Origin: Saccoglossus kowalevskii
Taxonomy: Eukaryota; Hemichordata; Enteropneusta; Harrimaniidae
Assembly: GCF_000003605.2 (NCBI RefSeq)
Contig: NW_003120553.1
Coordinates: 1 to 64,000, forward strand
Direction: 5' to 3'
DNA length: 64,000 nt
Part shown: piece after piece, positions 38,601 through 51,540 of the stretch
How positions within the stretch are numbered: the first letter of the stretch is position 1
How the letters are laid out: every line of letters starts with the position of its first letter
The notes under the pieces: model-generated
The model's input: the letters and a program-made list of their open reading frames with translations, nothing else
What the model was told of the DNA's origin: nothing
The model's database searches: none
Made by a program: the position numbers and the translations under genes

Positions 38601-41600
38601 ATTTCATAGATTGTCTGTAAAACACCATGTTATTTGTCTCTAAGTAGATATTTTATACATTATCTTTAAACCACCATGTTATCTGTCTGTAAGTAGGTAT
38701 TTTATACATTGTCTGTAAACCACCATGTTATCTGTCTGTAAGTAAGGTATTTCATACATTGTCTGTAAACCACCATGTTATCTGTCTGTAAGTAGGTATT
38801 TTATACATTGTCTGTAAACCACCATGTCATCTGTCTGTAAGTAGGTGTTTCATACATTGTCTTTGAATCACCATGTTATCTGTCTGCAAGTAGGTATTTT
38901 ATACATTGTCTGTAAACCACCATATCATCTATTTATAAGTAGGTATTTTATACATTGTCTGTAAACCACCATGTTATCTGTCTGTAAGGAGGTATTTTAT
39001 ACATTGTCTGTGAACCACTATGTTATCTGTCTGTAAGTAGGTATTTTATACATTGTCTGTGAACCACTATGTTATCTGTCTGTAAGTAGGTATTTTACAC
39101 ATTGTCTGTAAACCACCATGTTATCTGTCTGCAATTAGGTATTTTATATATTGTCTGTAAACCACCATGTTATCTGTCTGTAAGTAGGTATTTTATACAT
39201 TGTCTGTAAACCACCATGTCATCTGTCTGCAAGTAAGTATTTTATACTTTGTCTGTAAACCACCATGTTATCTGTCTGTAAGTAGGTATTTTATACATTG
39301 TCTGTAAACCACCATGTCATCTGTCTGCAAGTAGGTATTTTATACATTGTCTGTAAACCACCATGTTATCTATCTGTAAGTAGGTATTTTATACATTGTC
39401 TGTGAACCACCATGTCATCTGTCTGTAAGTAGGTATTTTATACATTGTCTGTAAACCGTCATGTTATCTGTCTGTGTGTAGGTACTTTATACATTGTCTG
39501 TGAAGCACCATGTTATCTGTCTATAAATAAGGTATTTCATAGATTGTCTGTAAAACACCTGTTATCTGTTTCTAAGTAGATATTTTATACATTATCTTTA
39601 AACCACCATGTTATCTGTCTGTAAGTTGGTATTTTTATACATTGTCTGTAAACCACCATGTTATCTGTCTGTAAGTAGGTATTTTATACATTGTCTGTAA
39701 ACCACCATGTCATCTGTCTGTAAGTAGGTGTTTCATACATTGTCTTTGAATCACCATGTTATCTGTCTGCAAGTAGGTATTTTATACATTGTCTGTAAAC
39801 CACCATGTCATCTGTTTATAAGTAGGTATTTTATACATTGTCTGTAAACCACCATGTCATCTGTCTGTAAGTAGGTATTTTATACATTGTCTGTAAACCA
39901 CCATGTCATCTGTCTGTAAGTAGGTAATTTATACATTGTCTGTAAACCACCATGTTATCTGTCTGTAAGTAGGTATTTTACACATTGTCTGTGAATCACC
40001 ATGTTATCTGTCTGTAAGTAGGTATTTTATACATTGTCTGTGAACCACCATGTCATCTGTCTGTAAGGAGGTATTTTATACAGTGTCTGTGAACCACCAT
40101 GTTATCTGTCTGTAAGTAAGGTATTACATACATTGTCTGTAAACCACCATGTTATCTGTCTGTAAGGAGGTATTTTATACATTGTCTGTAAACCACCATG
40201 TCATCTGTCTGTAAGTAGGTGTTTCATACATTGTCTTTGAACCACCATGTTATCTGTCTGAAAGTAGGTATTTTGTACATTGTCTGTAAACCACCATGTC
40301 ATCTGTTTATAAGTAGGTATTTTATACATTGTCTGTGAACCACCATGTCATCTGTCTGCAAGTCGGTATTTTATACATTTTCTGTAAACCACCATGTCAT
40401 CTGTCTGTAAGTAGGTATTTTATACATTGTCTGTAAACCGTCATGTTATCTGTCTGTATGTAGGTACTTTATACATTGTCTGTGAACCACCATGTTATCT
40501 GTCTGTAATTAAGATATTTCATAGATTGTCTGTAAAACACCATGTTATCTGTCTGCAAGTAGGTATTTTGTACATTGTCTGTAAACCACCATGTCATCTG
40601 TTTATAAGTAGGTATTTTATACATTGTCTGTGAACCACCATGTCATCTGTCTGCAAGTCGGTATTTTATACATTTTCTGTAAACCACCATGTCATCTGTC
40701 TGTAAGTAGGTATTTTATACATTGTCTGTAAACCGTCATGTTATCTGTCTGTAAGTAGGTATTTTATACATTGTCTGTAAACCACCATGTTATCTGTCTG
40801 TAAGTAGGTATTTTACACATTGTCTGTGAATCACCATGTTATCTGTCTGTAAGTAGGTATTTTGTACATTGTCTGTAAACCACCATGTCATCTGTTTATA
40901 AGTAGGTATTTTATACATTGTCTGTGAACCACCATGTCATCTGTCTGCAAGTAGGTATTTTATACATTTTCTGTAAACCACCATGTCATCTGTCTGTAAG
41001 TAGGTATTTTATACATTGTCTGTAAACCGTCATGTTATCTGTCTGTATGTAGGTACTTTATACATTGTCTGTGAACCACCATGTTATCTGTCTGTAATTA
41101 AGATATTTCATAGATTGTCTGTAAAACACCATGTTATCTGTCTCTAAGTAGATATTTTATACATTATCTTTAAACCACCATGTTATCTGTCTGTAAGTAG
41201 GTATTTTATACATTGTCTGTAAACCACCATGTTATCTGTCTGTAAGTAAGGTATTTCATACATTGTCTGTAAACCGCCATGTTATCAGTCTGTAAGTAGG
41301 TATTTTATACATTGTCTGTAAACCACCATGTCATCTGTCTGTAAGTAGATATTTTATACATTATCTTTAAACCACCATGTTATCTGTCTGTAAGTTGGTA
41401 TTTTATACATTGTCTGTAAACCACCATGTTATCTGTCTGTAAGTAGGTATTTTATACATTGTCTGTAAACCACCATGTCATCTGTCTGTAAGTAGGTGTT
41501 TCATACATTGTCTTTGAATCACCATGTTATCTGTCTGCAAGTAGGTATTTTATACATTGTCTGTAAACCACCATGTCATCTGTTTATAAGTAGGTATTTT

Positions 41601-44190
41601 ATACATTGTCTGTAAACCACCAAGTCATCTGTCTGTAAGTAGGTATTTTATACATTGTCTGTAAACCGTCATGTTATCTGTCTGTATGTAGGTACTTTAT
41701 ACATTTTCTCTGAAGCACCATGTTATCTGTCTGTAATTAAGGTATTTCATAGATTGTCTGTAAAACACCATGTTATCTGTCTCTAAGTAGATATTTTATA
41801 CATTATCTTTAAACCACCATGTTATCTGTCTGTAAATAGTTATTTTATACATTGTCTGTAAACCACCATGTTATCTGTCTGTAAGTAAGGTATTTCATAC
41901 ATTGTCTGTAAACCACCATGTTATCTGTCTGTAAGTAGGTATTTTATACATTGTCTGTAAACCACCATGTCATCTGTCTGTAAGTAGGTGTTTCATACAT
42001 TGTCTTTGAATCACCATGTTATCTGTCTGCAAGTAGGTATTTTGTACATTGTGTGTAAACCACCATGTCATCTGTCTGTAAGTAGGTATTTTATACATTG
42101 TCTGTAAACCACCATGTCATCTGTCTGTAAGTAGGTGTTTCATACATTGTCTTTGAATCACCATGTTATCTGTCTGCAAGTAGGTATTTTATACATTGTC
42201 TGTAAACCACCATGTCATCTGTTTATAAGTAGGTATTTTATACATTGTCTGTAAACCACCATGTCATCTGTCTGTAAGTAGGTATTTTATACATTGTCTG
42301 TAAACCGTCATGTTATCTGTCTGTATGTAGGTACTTTATACATTGTCTGTGAAGCACCATGTTATCTGTCTGTAATTAAGATATTTCATAGATTGTCTGT
42401 AAAACACCATGTTATCTGTCTCTAAGTAGATATTTTATACATTATCTTTAAACCACCATGTTATCTGTCTGTAAATAGGTATTTTATACATTGTCTGTAA
42501 ACCACCATGTTATCTGTCTGTAAGTAAGGTATTTCATACATTGTCTGTAAACCACCATGTTATCTGTCTGTAAGTAGGTATTTTATACATTGTCTGTAAA
42601 CCACCATATCATCTGTTTGTAAGTAGGTGTTTCATACATTGTCTTTGAATCACCATGTTATCTGTCTGCAAGTAGGTATTTTGTACATTGTCTGTAAACC
42701 ACCATGTCATCTGTTTATAAGTAGGTATTTTATACATTATCTGTAAACCTCCATGTTATCTGTCTGTAAGTAGGTATTTTATACATTGTCTGTAAACCAC
42801 CATGTTATCTGTCTGTAAGTAAGGTATTTCATACATTGTCTGTAAACCGCCATGTTATCTGTCTGTAAGTAGGTATTTTATACATTGTCTGTAAACCACC
42901 ATGTCATCTGTCTGTATGTAAGTGTTTCATACATTGTCTTTGAATCACCATGTTATCTGTCTGCAAGTAGGTATTTTATACATTGTCTGTAAAACACCAT
43001 GTCATCTGTTTATAAGTAGGTATTTTATACATTGTCTGTAAACCACCATGTCATCTGTCTGTAAGTAGGTATTTTATACATTGTATGTAAACCGTCATGT
43101 TATCTGTCTGTATGTAGGTACTTTATACATTGTCTGTGAAGCACCATGTTATCTGTCTGTAATTAAGGTATTTCATAGATTGTCTGTAAAACACCATGTT
43201 ATCTGTCTCTAAGTAGATATTTTATACATTATCTTTAAACCACCATGTTATCTGTCTGTAAGTAGGTATTTTATACATTGTCTGTAAACCACCATGTTAT
43301 CTGTCTGTAAGTAAGGTATTTCATACATTGTCTGTAAACCACCATGTTATCTGTCTGTAAGTAGGTATTTTATACATTGTCTGTAAACCACCATGTCATC
43401 TGTTTGTAAGTATTTGTTTCATACATTGTCTTTGAATCACCATGTTATCTGTCTGCAAGTAAGTATTTTATACATTGTCTGTAAACCACTATGTTATCTG
43501 TCTGTAAGTAGGTATTTTATACATTGTATGTGAATCACCATGTTATCTGTCTGTAAGTAGGTAATGTATATATTGTCTGTGAACCACCATGTCATCTGTC
43601 TGTAAGTAGGTATTTTATACATTGTCTGTGAACCACCATGTCATCTGTTTGGAAGGAGGTATTTTATACAGTGTCTGTGAACCACCATGTCATCTGTCTG
43701 TAAGTAGGTATTTTATACATTGTCTGTGAACCACCATGTCATCTGTTTGGAAGGAGGTATTTTATACAGTGTCTGTGAACCACCATGTTATCTGTCTGTA
43801 AGTAGGTATTTTACACATTGTCTGTAAACCACCATGTTTTCTGTCTGTAAGGAGGTATTTTATACATTGTCTGTAAACCACCATGTCATCTGTCTGTAAG
43901 TAGGTATTTTATACATTGTCTGTAAACCACCATGTTATCTGTCTGCAAGTAGGTATTTTACACATTGTCTGTGAATCACCATGTTATCTGTCTGTAAGTA
44001 GGTATTTTATACATTGTCTGTGAACCACCATGTCATCGGTCTGTAAGGAGGTATTTTATACAGTGTCTGTGAACCACCATGTTATCTGTCTGTAAGTAAG
44101 GTATTACATACATTGTCTGTAAACCACCATGTTATCTGTCTGTAAGGAGGTATTTTATACATTGTCTGTAAACCACCATGTCATCTGTCT
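38600..44190 (+). repeat. B-dialect block
   Basis: The block is made of cassettes with ACCGTCATG near 39,457, 40,437, 40,735, 41,027, 41,667, 42,306 and 43,091. About 39,440-39,600 is a fragment of the 1,129-bp HOR (TGTGTGTAGGTA, TATAAATAAGG, ACACCTG). About 40,270-40,440 and 40,560-40,740 are a close tandem of CAAGTCGG units. About 42,480-43,390 matches 54,532-55,140 and further at an offset of 12,052. Confidence 0.8.
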
Positions 44191-46740
44191 GTAAGTAGGT
44201 ATTTTATACATTGTATTTAAACCACCATATTATCTGTCTGAAAGTAAGGTATTTTATACATTGTCTGTGAACCACTATGTTAGCTGTTTGTAAGTAGGTA
44301 TTTCATAAATTGTCTGTAAACCACCATGTCATCTGTCTGTAAGTAGGTATTTTATACATTGTCTGTAAACCGTCATGTTATCTGTCTGTATGTAGGTACT
44401 TTATACATTGTCTGTGAAGCACCATGTTATCTGTCTGTAATTAAGGTATTTCATAGATTGTCTGTAAAACACCATGTTATCTGTCTCTAAGTAGATATTT
44501 TATACATTATCTTTAAACCACCATGTTATCTGTCTGTAAGTAGGTATTTTATACATTGTCTGCAAACCACCATGTTATCTGACTGTAAGTAAGGTATTTC
44601 ATACATTGTCTGTAAACCAGCATGTTATCTGTCTGTAAGTAGGTATTTTATACATTGTCTGTAAACCACCATGTCATCTGTCTGTAAGTAGGTGTTTCAT
44701 ACATTGTCTTTGAATCATCATGTTATCTGTCTGCAAGTAGGTATTTTGTACATTGTCTGTAAACCACCATGTTATCTGTCTGTAAGTAGGTAATGTATAT
44801 ATTGTCTGTGAACAACCATGTCATCTGTCTGTTAGTAGGTATTTTATACATTGTCTGTGAACCACCATGTCATCTGTTTGGAAGGAGGTATTTTATACAG
44901 TGTCTGTGAACCACCATGTTATCTGTCTGTAAGTAGGTATTTTACACATTGTCTGTAAACCACCATGTTATCTGTCTGCAAGTAGGTATTTTATACATTG
45001 TCTGTAAACCACCATGTTATCTGTCTGTAAGTAGGTATTTTATACATTGTCTGTAAACCACCATGTCATCTGTCTGCAAGTAGGTATTTTATACATTGTC
45101 TGTAAACCACTATGTTATCTGTCTGTAAGTAGGTATTTTATACATTGTCTGTAAACCACCATTTCATCTGTCTGTAAGTAGGCATTTCATACATTGTCAT
45201 TGAATCACCATGTTATCTGTCTGTAAGTAGGCATTTTATACATCGTTTGTAAACCACCATGTCATCTGTCTGCAAGTAGGTATTTTATACATTGTCTGTA
45301 AACCACCATGTCATCTGTCTGTAAGTAGGTGTTTCATACATTGTCTTTGAATCACCATGTTATCTGTCTGCAAGTAGGTATTTTGTACATTGTCTGTAAA
45401 CCACCATGTCATCTGTTTCTAAGTAGGTATTTTATACATTGTCTGTAAACCACCATGTTATCTGTCTGTAAGTAGGTAATGTATATATTGTCTGTGAACC
45501 ACCATGTCATCTGTCTGTTAGTAGGTATTTTATACATTGTCTGTGAACCACCATGTCATCTGTTTGGAAGGAGGTATTTTATACAGTGTCTGTGAACCAC
45601 CATGTTATCTGTCTGTAAGTAGGTATTTTACACATTGTCTGTAAACCACCATGTTATCTGTCTGCAAGTAGGTATTTTGTACATTGTCTGTAAACCACCA
45701 TGTTATCTGTCTGTAAGTAGGTATTTTATACATTGTCTGTAAACCACCATGTCATCTGTCTGCAAGTAGGTATTTTATACATTGTCTGTAAACCACCATG
45801 TTATCTGTCTGTAAGTAGGTATTTTATACATTGTCTGTAAACCACCATTTCATCTGTCTGTAAGTAGGTATTTCATACATTGTCATTGAATCACCATGTT
45901 ATCTGTCTGTAAGTAGGCATTTTATACATTGTTTGTAAACCACCATGTCATCTGTCTGCAAGTAGGTATTTTATACATTGTCTGTAAACCACCATGTTAT
46001 CTGTCTGTAAGTAGGTATTTTATACATTGTCTGTAAACCACCATGTCATCTGTCTGTAAGTAGGTGTTTCATACATTGTCTTTGAATCACCATGTTATCT
46101 GTCTGCAAGTAGGTATTTTATACATTGTCTGTAAACCACCATGTCATCTGTATATAAGTAGGTATTTTATACATTGTCTGTAAAACAACCATGTTATCTG
46201 TCTGTAAGGAGGTATTTTATACATTGTCTGTGAACCACTATGTTATCTGTCTGTAAGTATGTATTTTATACATTGTCTGTGAACCACCATGTTATCTGTC
46301 TGTAAGTAGGCATTTTATACATTGTCTGTAAACCACCATGCCATCTGCCTGTAAATAGGTATTTTATACATTGTCTGTAAACCACCACGTTATCTGTCTG
46401 TAAGTAGGTATTTTATATATTGTCTGTGAACCACCATGTCATCTGTCTGCAAGTAGGTATTTTATACATTGTCTGTAAACCGTCATGTTATCTGTCTGTA
46501 TGTAGGTACTTTATACATTGTCTGTGAACCACCATGTTATCTGTCTATAATTAAGGTATTTCATAGATTGTCTGTAAAACACCATTTTATCTGTCTCTAA
46601 GTAGATATTTTATACATTATCTTTAAACCACCATGTTATCTGTCTGTAAGTAAGGTATTTCATACATTGTCTGTAAACCACCATGTTATCTGTCTGTAAG
46701 TAGGTATTTTATACATTGTCTGTAAACCACCATGTCATCT
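44190..46740 (+). repeat. C block, second copy
   Basis: It matches 23,450-26,030. The offset is 20,735 at TCTGAAAG (23505 and 44240) and 20,687 from 24,101 onward; the change is explained by one monomer absent here near 44,765 and one base absent from the first copy near 23,535. Both 686-bp units are kept (TAATG anchors 44788 and 45474). Differences are sparse single-base changes. Confidence 0.88.
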
Positions 46741-49700
46741 GTCTGTAAGTAGGTGTTTCATACATTGTCTTTGAATCACCATGTTATCTGTCTGCAAGTA
46801 GGTATTTTATACATTGTCTGTAAACCACCATGTCATCTGTTTATAAGTAGGTATTTTATACATTGTCTGTAAACCACCATGTTATCTGTCTTTAAGTAGG
46901 TATTTTATACATTGTCTGTAAACCACCATGTCATCTGTCTGCAAGTAGGTATTTTATACATTGTCTGTAAACCACCATGTTATCTGTCTGTAAGTAGGTA
47001 TTTTATACCTTGTCTGTGAACCACCATGTCATCTGTTTGGAAGGAGGTATTTTATACAGTGTCTGTGAACCACCATGTTATCTGTCTGTAAGTAGGTATT
47101 TTACACATTGTCTGTAAACCGTCATGTTATCTGTCTGTATGTAGGTACTTTATACATTGTCTGTGAACCAGCATGTTATCTGTCTGTAATTAAGGTATTT
47201 CATAGATTGTCTGTAAAACACCATGTTATCTGTCTCTAAGTAGATATTTTATACATTATCTTTAAACCACCATGTTATCTGTCTGTAAGTAGGTATTTTA
47301 TACATTGTCTGTAAACCACCATGTTATCTGTCTGTAAGTAAGGTATTTCATACATTGTCTGTAAACCACAATGTTATCTGTCTGTAAGTAGGTATTTTAT
47401 ACATTGTCTGTAAACCACCATGTCATCTGTCTGTAAGTAGGTGTTTCATACATTGTTTTTGAATCACCATGTTATCTGTCTGCAAGTAGGTATTTTATAC
47501 ATTGTCTGTAAACCACGATGTCATCTGTTTATAAGTAAGTATTTTATACATTGTCTGTAAACCACCATGTTATCTGTCTGTAAGGAGTTATTTTATACAT
47601 TGTCTGTGAACCACTATGTTATCTGTCTGTAAGTAGGTATTTTATACATTGTCTGTGAACCACTATGTTATCTGCCTGTAAGTAGGTATTTTATACATTG
47701 TCTGTGAATCACCATGTTATCTGTCTGTAAGTAGGTAATGTATATATTGTCTGTGAACCACCATGTCATCTGTCTGTAATTAGGTATTTTATACATTGTC
47801 TGTGAACCACCATGTCATCTGTTTGGAAGGAGGTATTTTATACAGTGTCTGTGAACCACCATGTTATCTGTCTGTAAGTAGGTATTTTACACATTTCTGT
47901 AAACCACCATGTTATCTGTCTGTAAGGAGGTATTTTATACATTGTCTGTAAACCACCATGTCATCTGTCTGTAAGTAGGTATTTTATACATTGTCTGTAA
48001 ACCACCATGTTATCTGTCTGTAAGTAGGTATTTTACACATTGTCTGTGAATCACCATGTTATCTGTCTGTAAGTAGGTATTTTATACATTGTCTGTGAAC
48101 CACCATGTCATCTGTCTGTAAGGAGGTATTTTATACAGTGTCTGTGAACCACCATGTTATCTGTCTGTAAGTAAGGTATTACATACATTGTCTGTAAACC
48201 ACCATGTTATCTGTCTGTAAGGAGGTATTTTATACATTGTCTGTAATCCACCATGTCATCTGTCTGTAAGTAGGTGTTTCATACATTGTCTTTGAACCAC
48301 CATGTTATCTGTCTGAAAGTAGGTATTTTGTACATTGTCTGTAAACCACCATGTCATCTGTTTATAAGTAGGTATTTTATACATTGTCTGTGAACCACCA
48401 TGTCATCTGTCTGCAAGTCGGTATTTTATACATTTTCTGTAAACCACCATGTCATCTGTCTGTAAGTAGGTATTTTATACATTGTCTGTAAACCGTCATG
48501 ATATCTGTCTGTATGTAGGTACTTTATACATTGTCAGTGAACCACCATGTTATCTGTCTGTAATTAAGATATTTCATAGATTGTCTGTAAAACACCATGT
48601 CATCTGTCTGTAAGTAGGTATTTTATACATTGTCTGTGAACCACCATGTCATCTGTCTGCAAGTAGGTATTTTATACATTGTCTGTAAACCACCATGTTT
48701 ATCTGTCTGAAGTAAGGTATTTCATACATTGTCTGTAAACCACCATGTTATCTGTCTGTAAGTAGGAAATTTATACATTGTCTGTAAACCACCATGTCAT
48801 CTGTCTGTAAGTAGGTGTTTCATACATTGTCTTTGAATCACCATGTTATCTGTCTGTAAGTAGGTATTTTATACATTGTCTGTGAACCACCATGCTATCT
48901 GTCTGTAATTAAGGTATTTCATAGATTGTCTGTAAAACACCATGTTATCTGTCTCTAAGTAGATATTTTATACATTATCTTTAAACCTCCATGTTATCTG
49001 TCTGTAAGTAGGTATTTTATACATTGTCTGTAAACCACCATGTTATCTGTCTGTAAGTAAGGTATTTCATACATTGTCTGTAAACCATCATGTTATCTGT
49101 CTGTAAGTAGGTATTTTATACATTGTCTGTAAACCACAATGTCATCTGTCTGTAAGTAGGTGTTTCATACATTGTCTTTGAATCACCATGTTATCTGTCT
49201 GCAAGTAGGTATTTTATACATTGTCTGTAAACCACCATGTCATCTGTTTATAAGTAGGTATTTTATACATTGTCTGTAAACCACCATGTTATCTGTCTGT
49301 AAGGAGGTATTTTATACATTGTCTGTGAACCACTATGTCATCTGTCTGTAAGTAGGTATTTTATACATTGTCTGTGAACCACTATGTTATCTGCCTGTAA
49401 GTACGTATTTTATACATTGACTGTGAATCACCATGTTATCTGTCTGTAAGTAGGAAATGTATATATTGTCTGTGAACCACCATGTCATCTGTCTGTAAGT
49501 AGGTATTTTATACACTGTCTGTGAACCACCATGTCATCTGTTTGGAAGGAGGTATTTTATACAGTGTCTGTGAACCACCATGTTATCTGTCTGTAAGTAG
49601 GTATTTTACACATTGTCTGTAAACCACCATGTTATCTGTCTGTAAGGAGGTATTTTATACATTGTCTGTAAACCACCATGTCATCTGTCTGTAAGTAGGT

Positions 49701-51540
49701 ATTTTATACATTGTCTGTGAACCACCATGTCATCTGTCTGCAAGTAGGTATTTTATACATTGTCTGTAAACCACCATGTTATCTGTCTGAAGTAAGGTAT
49801 TTCATACACACTCTGTGAACCACCATGTCATCTGTCTGTAAGGAGGTATTTTATAGAGTGTCTGTGAACCACCATGATATCTGTCTGTAAGTAAGGTATT
49901 ATATACATTGTCTGTAAACCACCATGTTATCTGTCTGTAAGGAGGTATTTTATACATTGTCTGTAAACCACCATGTCATCTGTCTGTAAGTAGGTATTTT
50001 ATACATTGTATTTAAACCACCATGTTATCTGTCTGTAAGTAGGTATTTTATACATTGTTTGTGAACCACCATGTTATCTGTCTTTAAGTAGGTATTTTAT
50101 ATATTGTCTTTGAATCACCATGTTATCTGTCTGTTAGTAGTTATTTTATACATTGTCATTGACTCACCATGTTATCTGTCTGTAAGGAGGTATTTTATAC
50201 ATTGTCTGTGAACCACCATGTTATCTGTCTGTAAGTAGGCATTTTATACATTGTCTGTAAACCACCATGTCATCTGCCTGTAAATAGGTATTTTATACAT
50301 TGTCTGTAAACCACCATGTTATCTGTCTGTAAGTAGGTATTTTATACATTGTCTGTGAACCACCATGTCATCTGTCTGCAAGTAGGTATTTTATACATTT
50401 TCTGTAAACCACCATGTTATCTGTCTGAAGTAAGGTATTTCATACATTGTCTGTAAACCACCATGTTATTTGTCTGTAAGTAGGTATTTTATACATTGTC
50501 TGTAAACCACCAAGTCATCTGTCTGTAAGTAGGTGTTTCATACATTGTCTTTGTATCACCATGTTAACTGTCTGCAAGTAGGTATTTTATACATTGTCTG
50601 TAAACCACCATGTCATCTGTTTATAAGTAGGTATTTTATACATTGTCTGTAAAACAACCATGTTATCTGTCTGTAAGGAGGTATTTTATACATTGTCTGT
50701 GAACCACTATGTTATCTGTCTGTAAGTATGTATTTTATACATTGTCTGTGAACCACCATGTTATCTGTCTGTAAGTCGGCATTTTATACATTGTCTGTAA
50801 ACCACCATGTCATCTGCCTGTAAATAGGTATTTTATACATTGTCTGTAAACCACCATGTTATCTGTCTGTAAGTAGGTATTTTATACATTGTCTGTGAAC
50901 CACCATGTCATTTGTCTGTAAGTAGGTATTTTATACATTGTCTGTAAACCGTCATGTTATCTGTCTGTGTGTAGGTACTTTATACATTGTCTGTGAAGCA
51001 CCATGTTATCTGTCTATAAATAAGGTATTTCATAGATTGTCTGTAAAACACCTGTTATCTGTCTCTAAGTAGATATTTTATACATTATCTTTAAACCACC
51101 ATGTTATCTGTCTGTAAGTAAGGTATTTTATACATTGTCTGTAAACCACCATGTTATCTGTCTGTAAGTAGGTATTTTATACATTGTCTGTAAACCACCA
51201 TGTCATCTGTCTGTAAGTAGGTGTTTCATACATTGTCTTTCAATCACCATGTTATCTGTCAGCAAGTAGTATTTTATACATTGTCTGTAAACCACCATGT
51301 CAACTGTTTATAAATTAGGTATTTCATAAAATGTCTGTAAACCACCATGTCATCTGTCTGTAAGTAGGTATTTTATACATTGTCTGTAAACCGTCATGTT
51401 ATCTGTCTGTATGTAGGTACTTTATACATTGTCTGTGAAGCACCATGTTATCTGTCTGTAATTAAGGTATTTCATAGATTGTCTGTAAAACACCATGTTA
51501 TCTGTCTCTAAGTAGATATTTTATACATTTATCTTTAAAC
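46740..51540 (+). repeat. Mosaic of blocks copied from elsewhere in the array
   Basis: In order: 46,879-47,829 matches 18,830-19,780 (offset 28,049); 47,920-48,600 is a B stretch; 48,660-49,680 matches 13,430-14,450 (offset 35,228); 49,807-50,270 shares the CACACTCTG series with 33,741 and 61,863; 50,515-51,313 matches 22,514-23,312 (offset 28,001); 51,317 onward matches 23,561 onward. Confidence 0.83.

Noticed and set aside
40427-40633. Plus-strand open frame of 68 codons
   Set aside because: It lies wholly within cassette monomers and encodes repeats such as CKPPCHL; neighbouring copies of the same cassette do not keep it. Chance opening.
19000-47900. One continuous 28-kb duplication linking 18.8-23.3 kb to 46.9-51.3 kb
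   Set aside because: The ends match at offsets 28,049 and 28,001, but the middle (about 19.9-22.5 against 47.9-50.5 kb) has different monomer orders, the first being the 1,129-bp HOR and the second copies of 13.4-14.4 and 33.7 kb. Either later replacement or coincidence; not called as one event.
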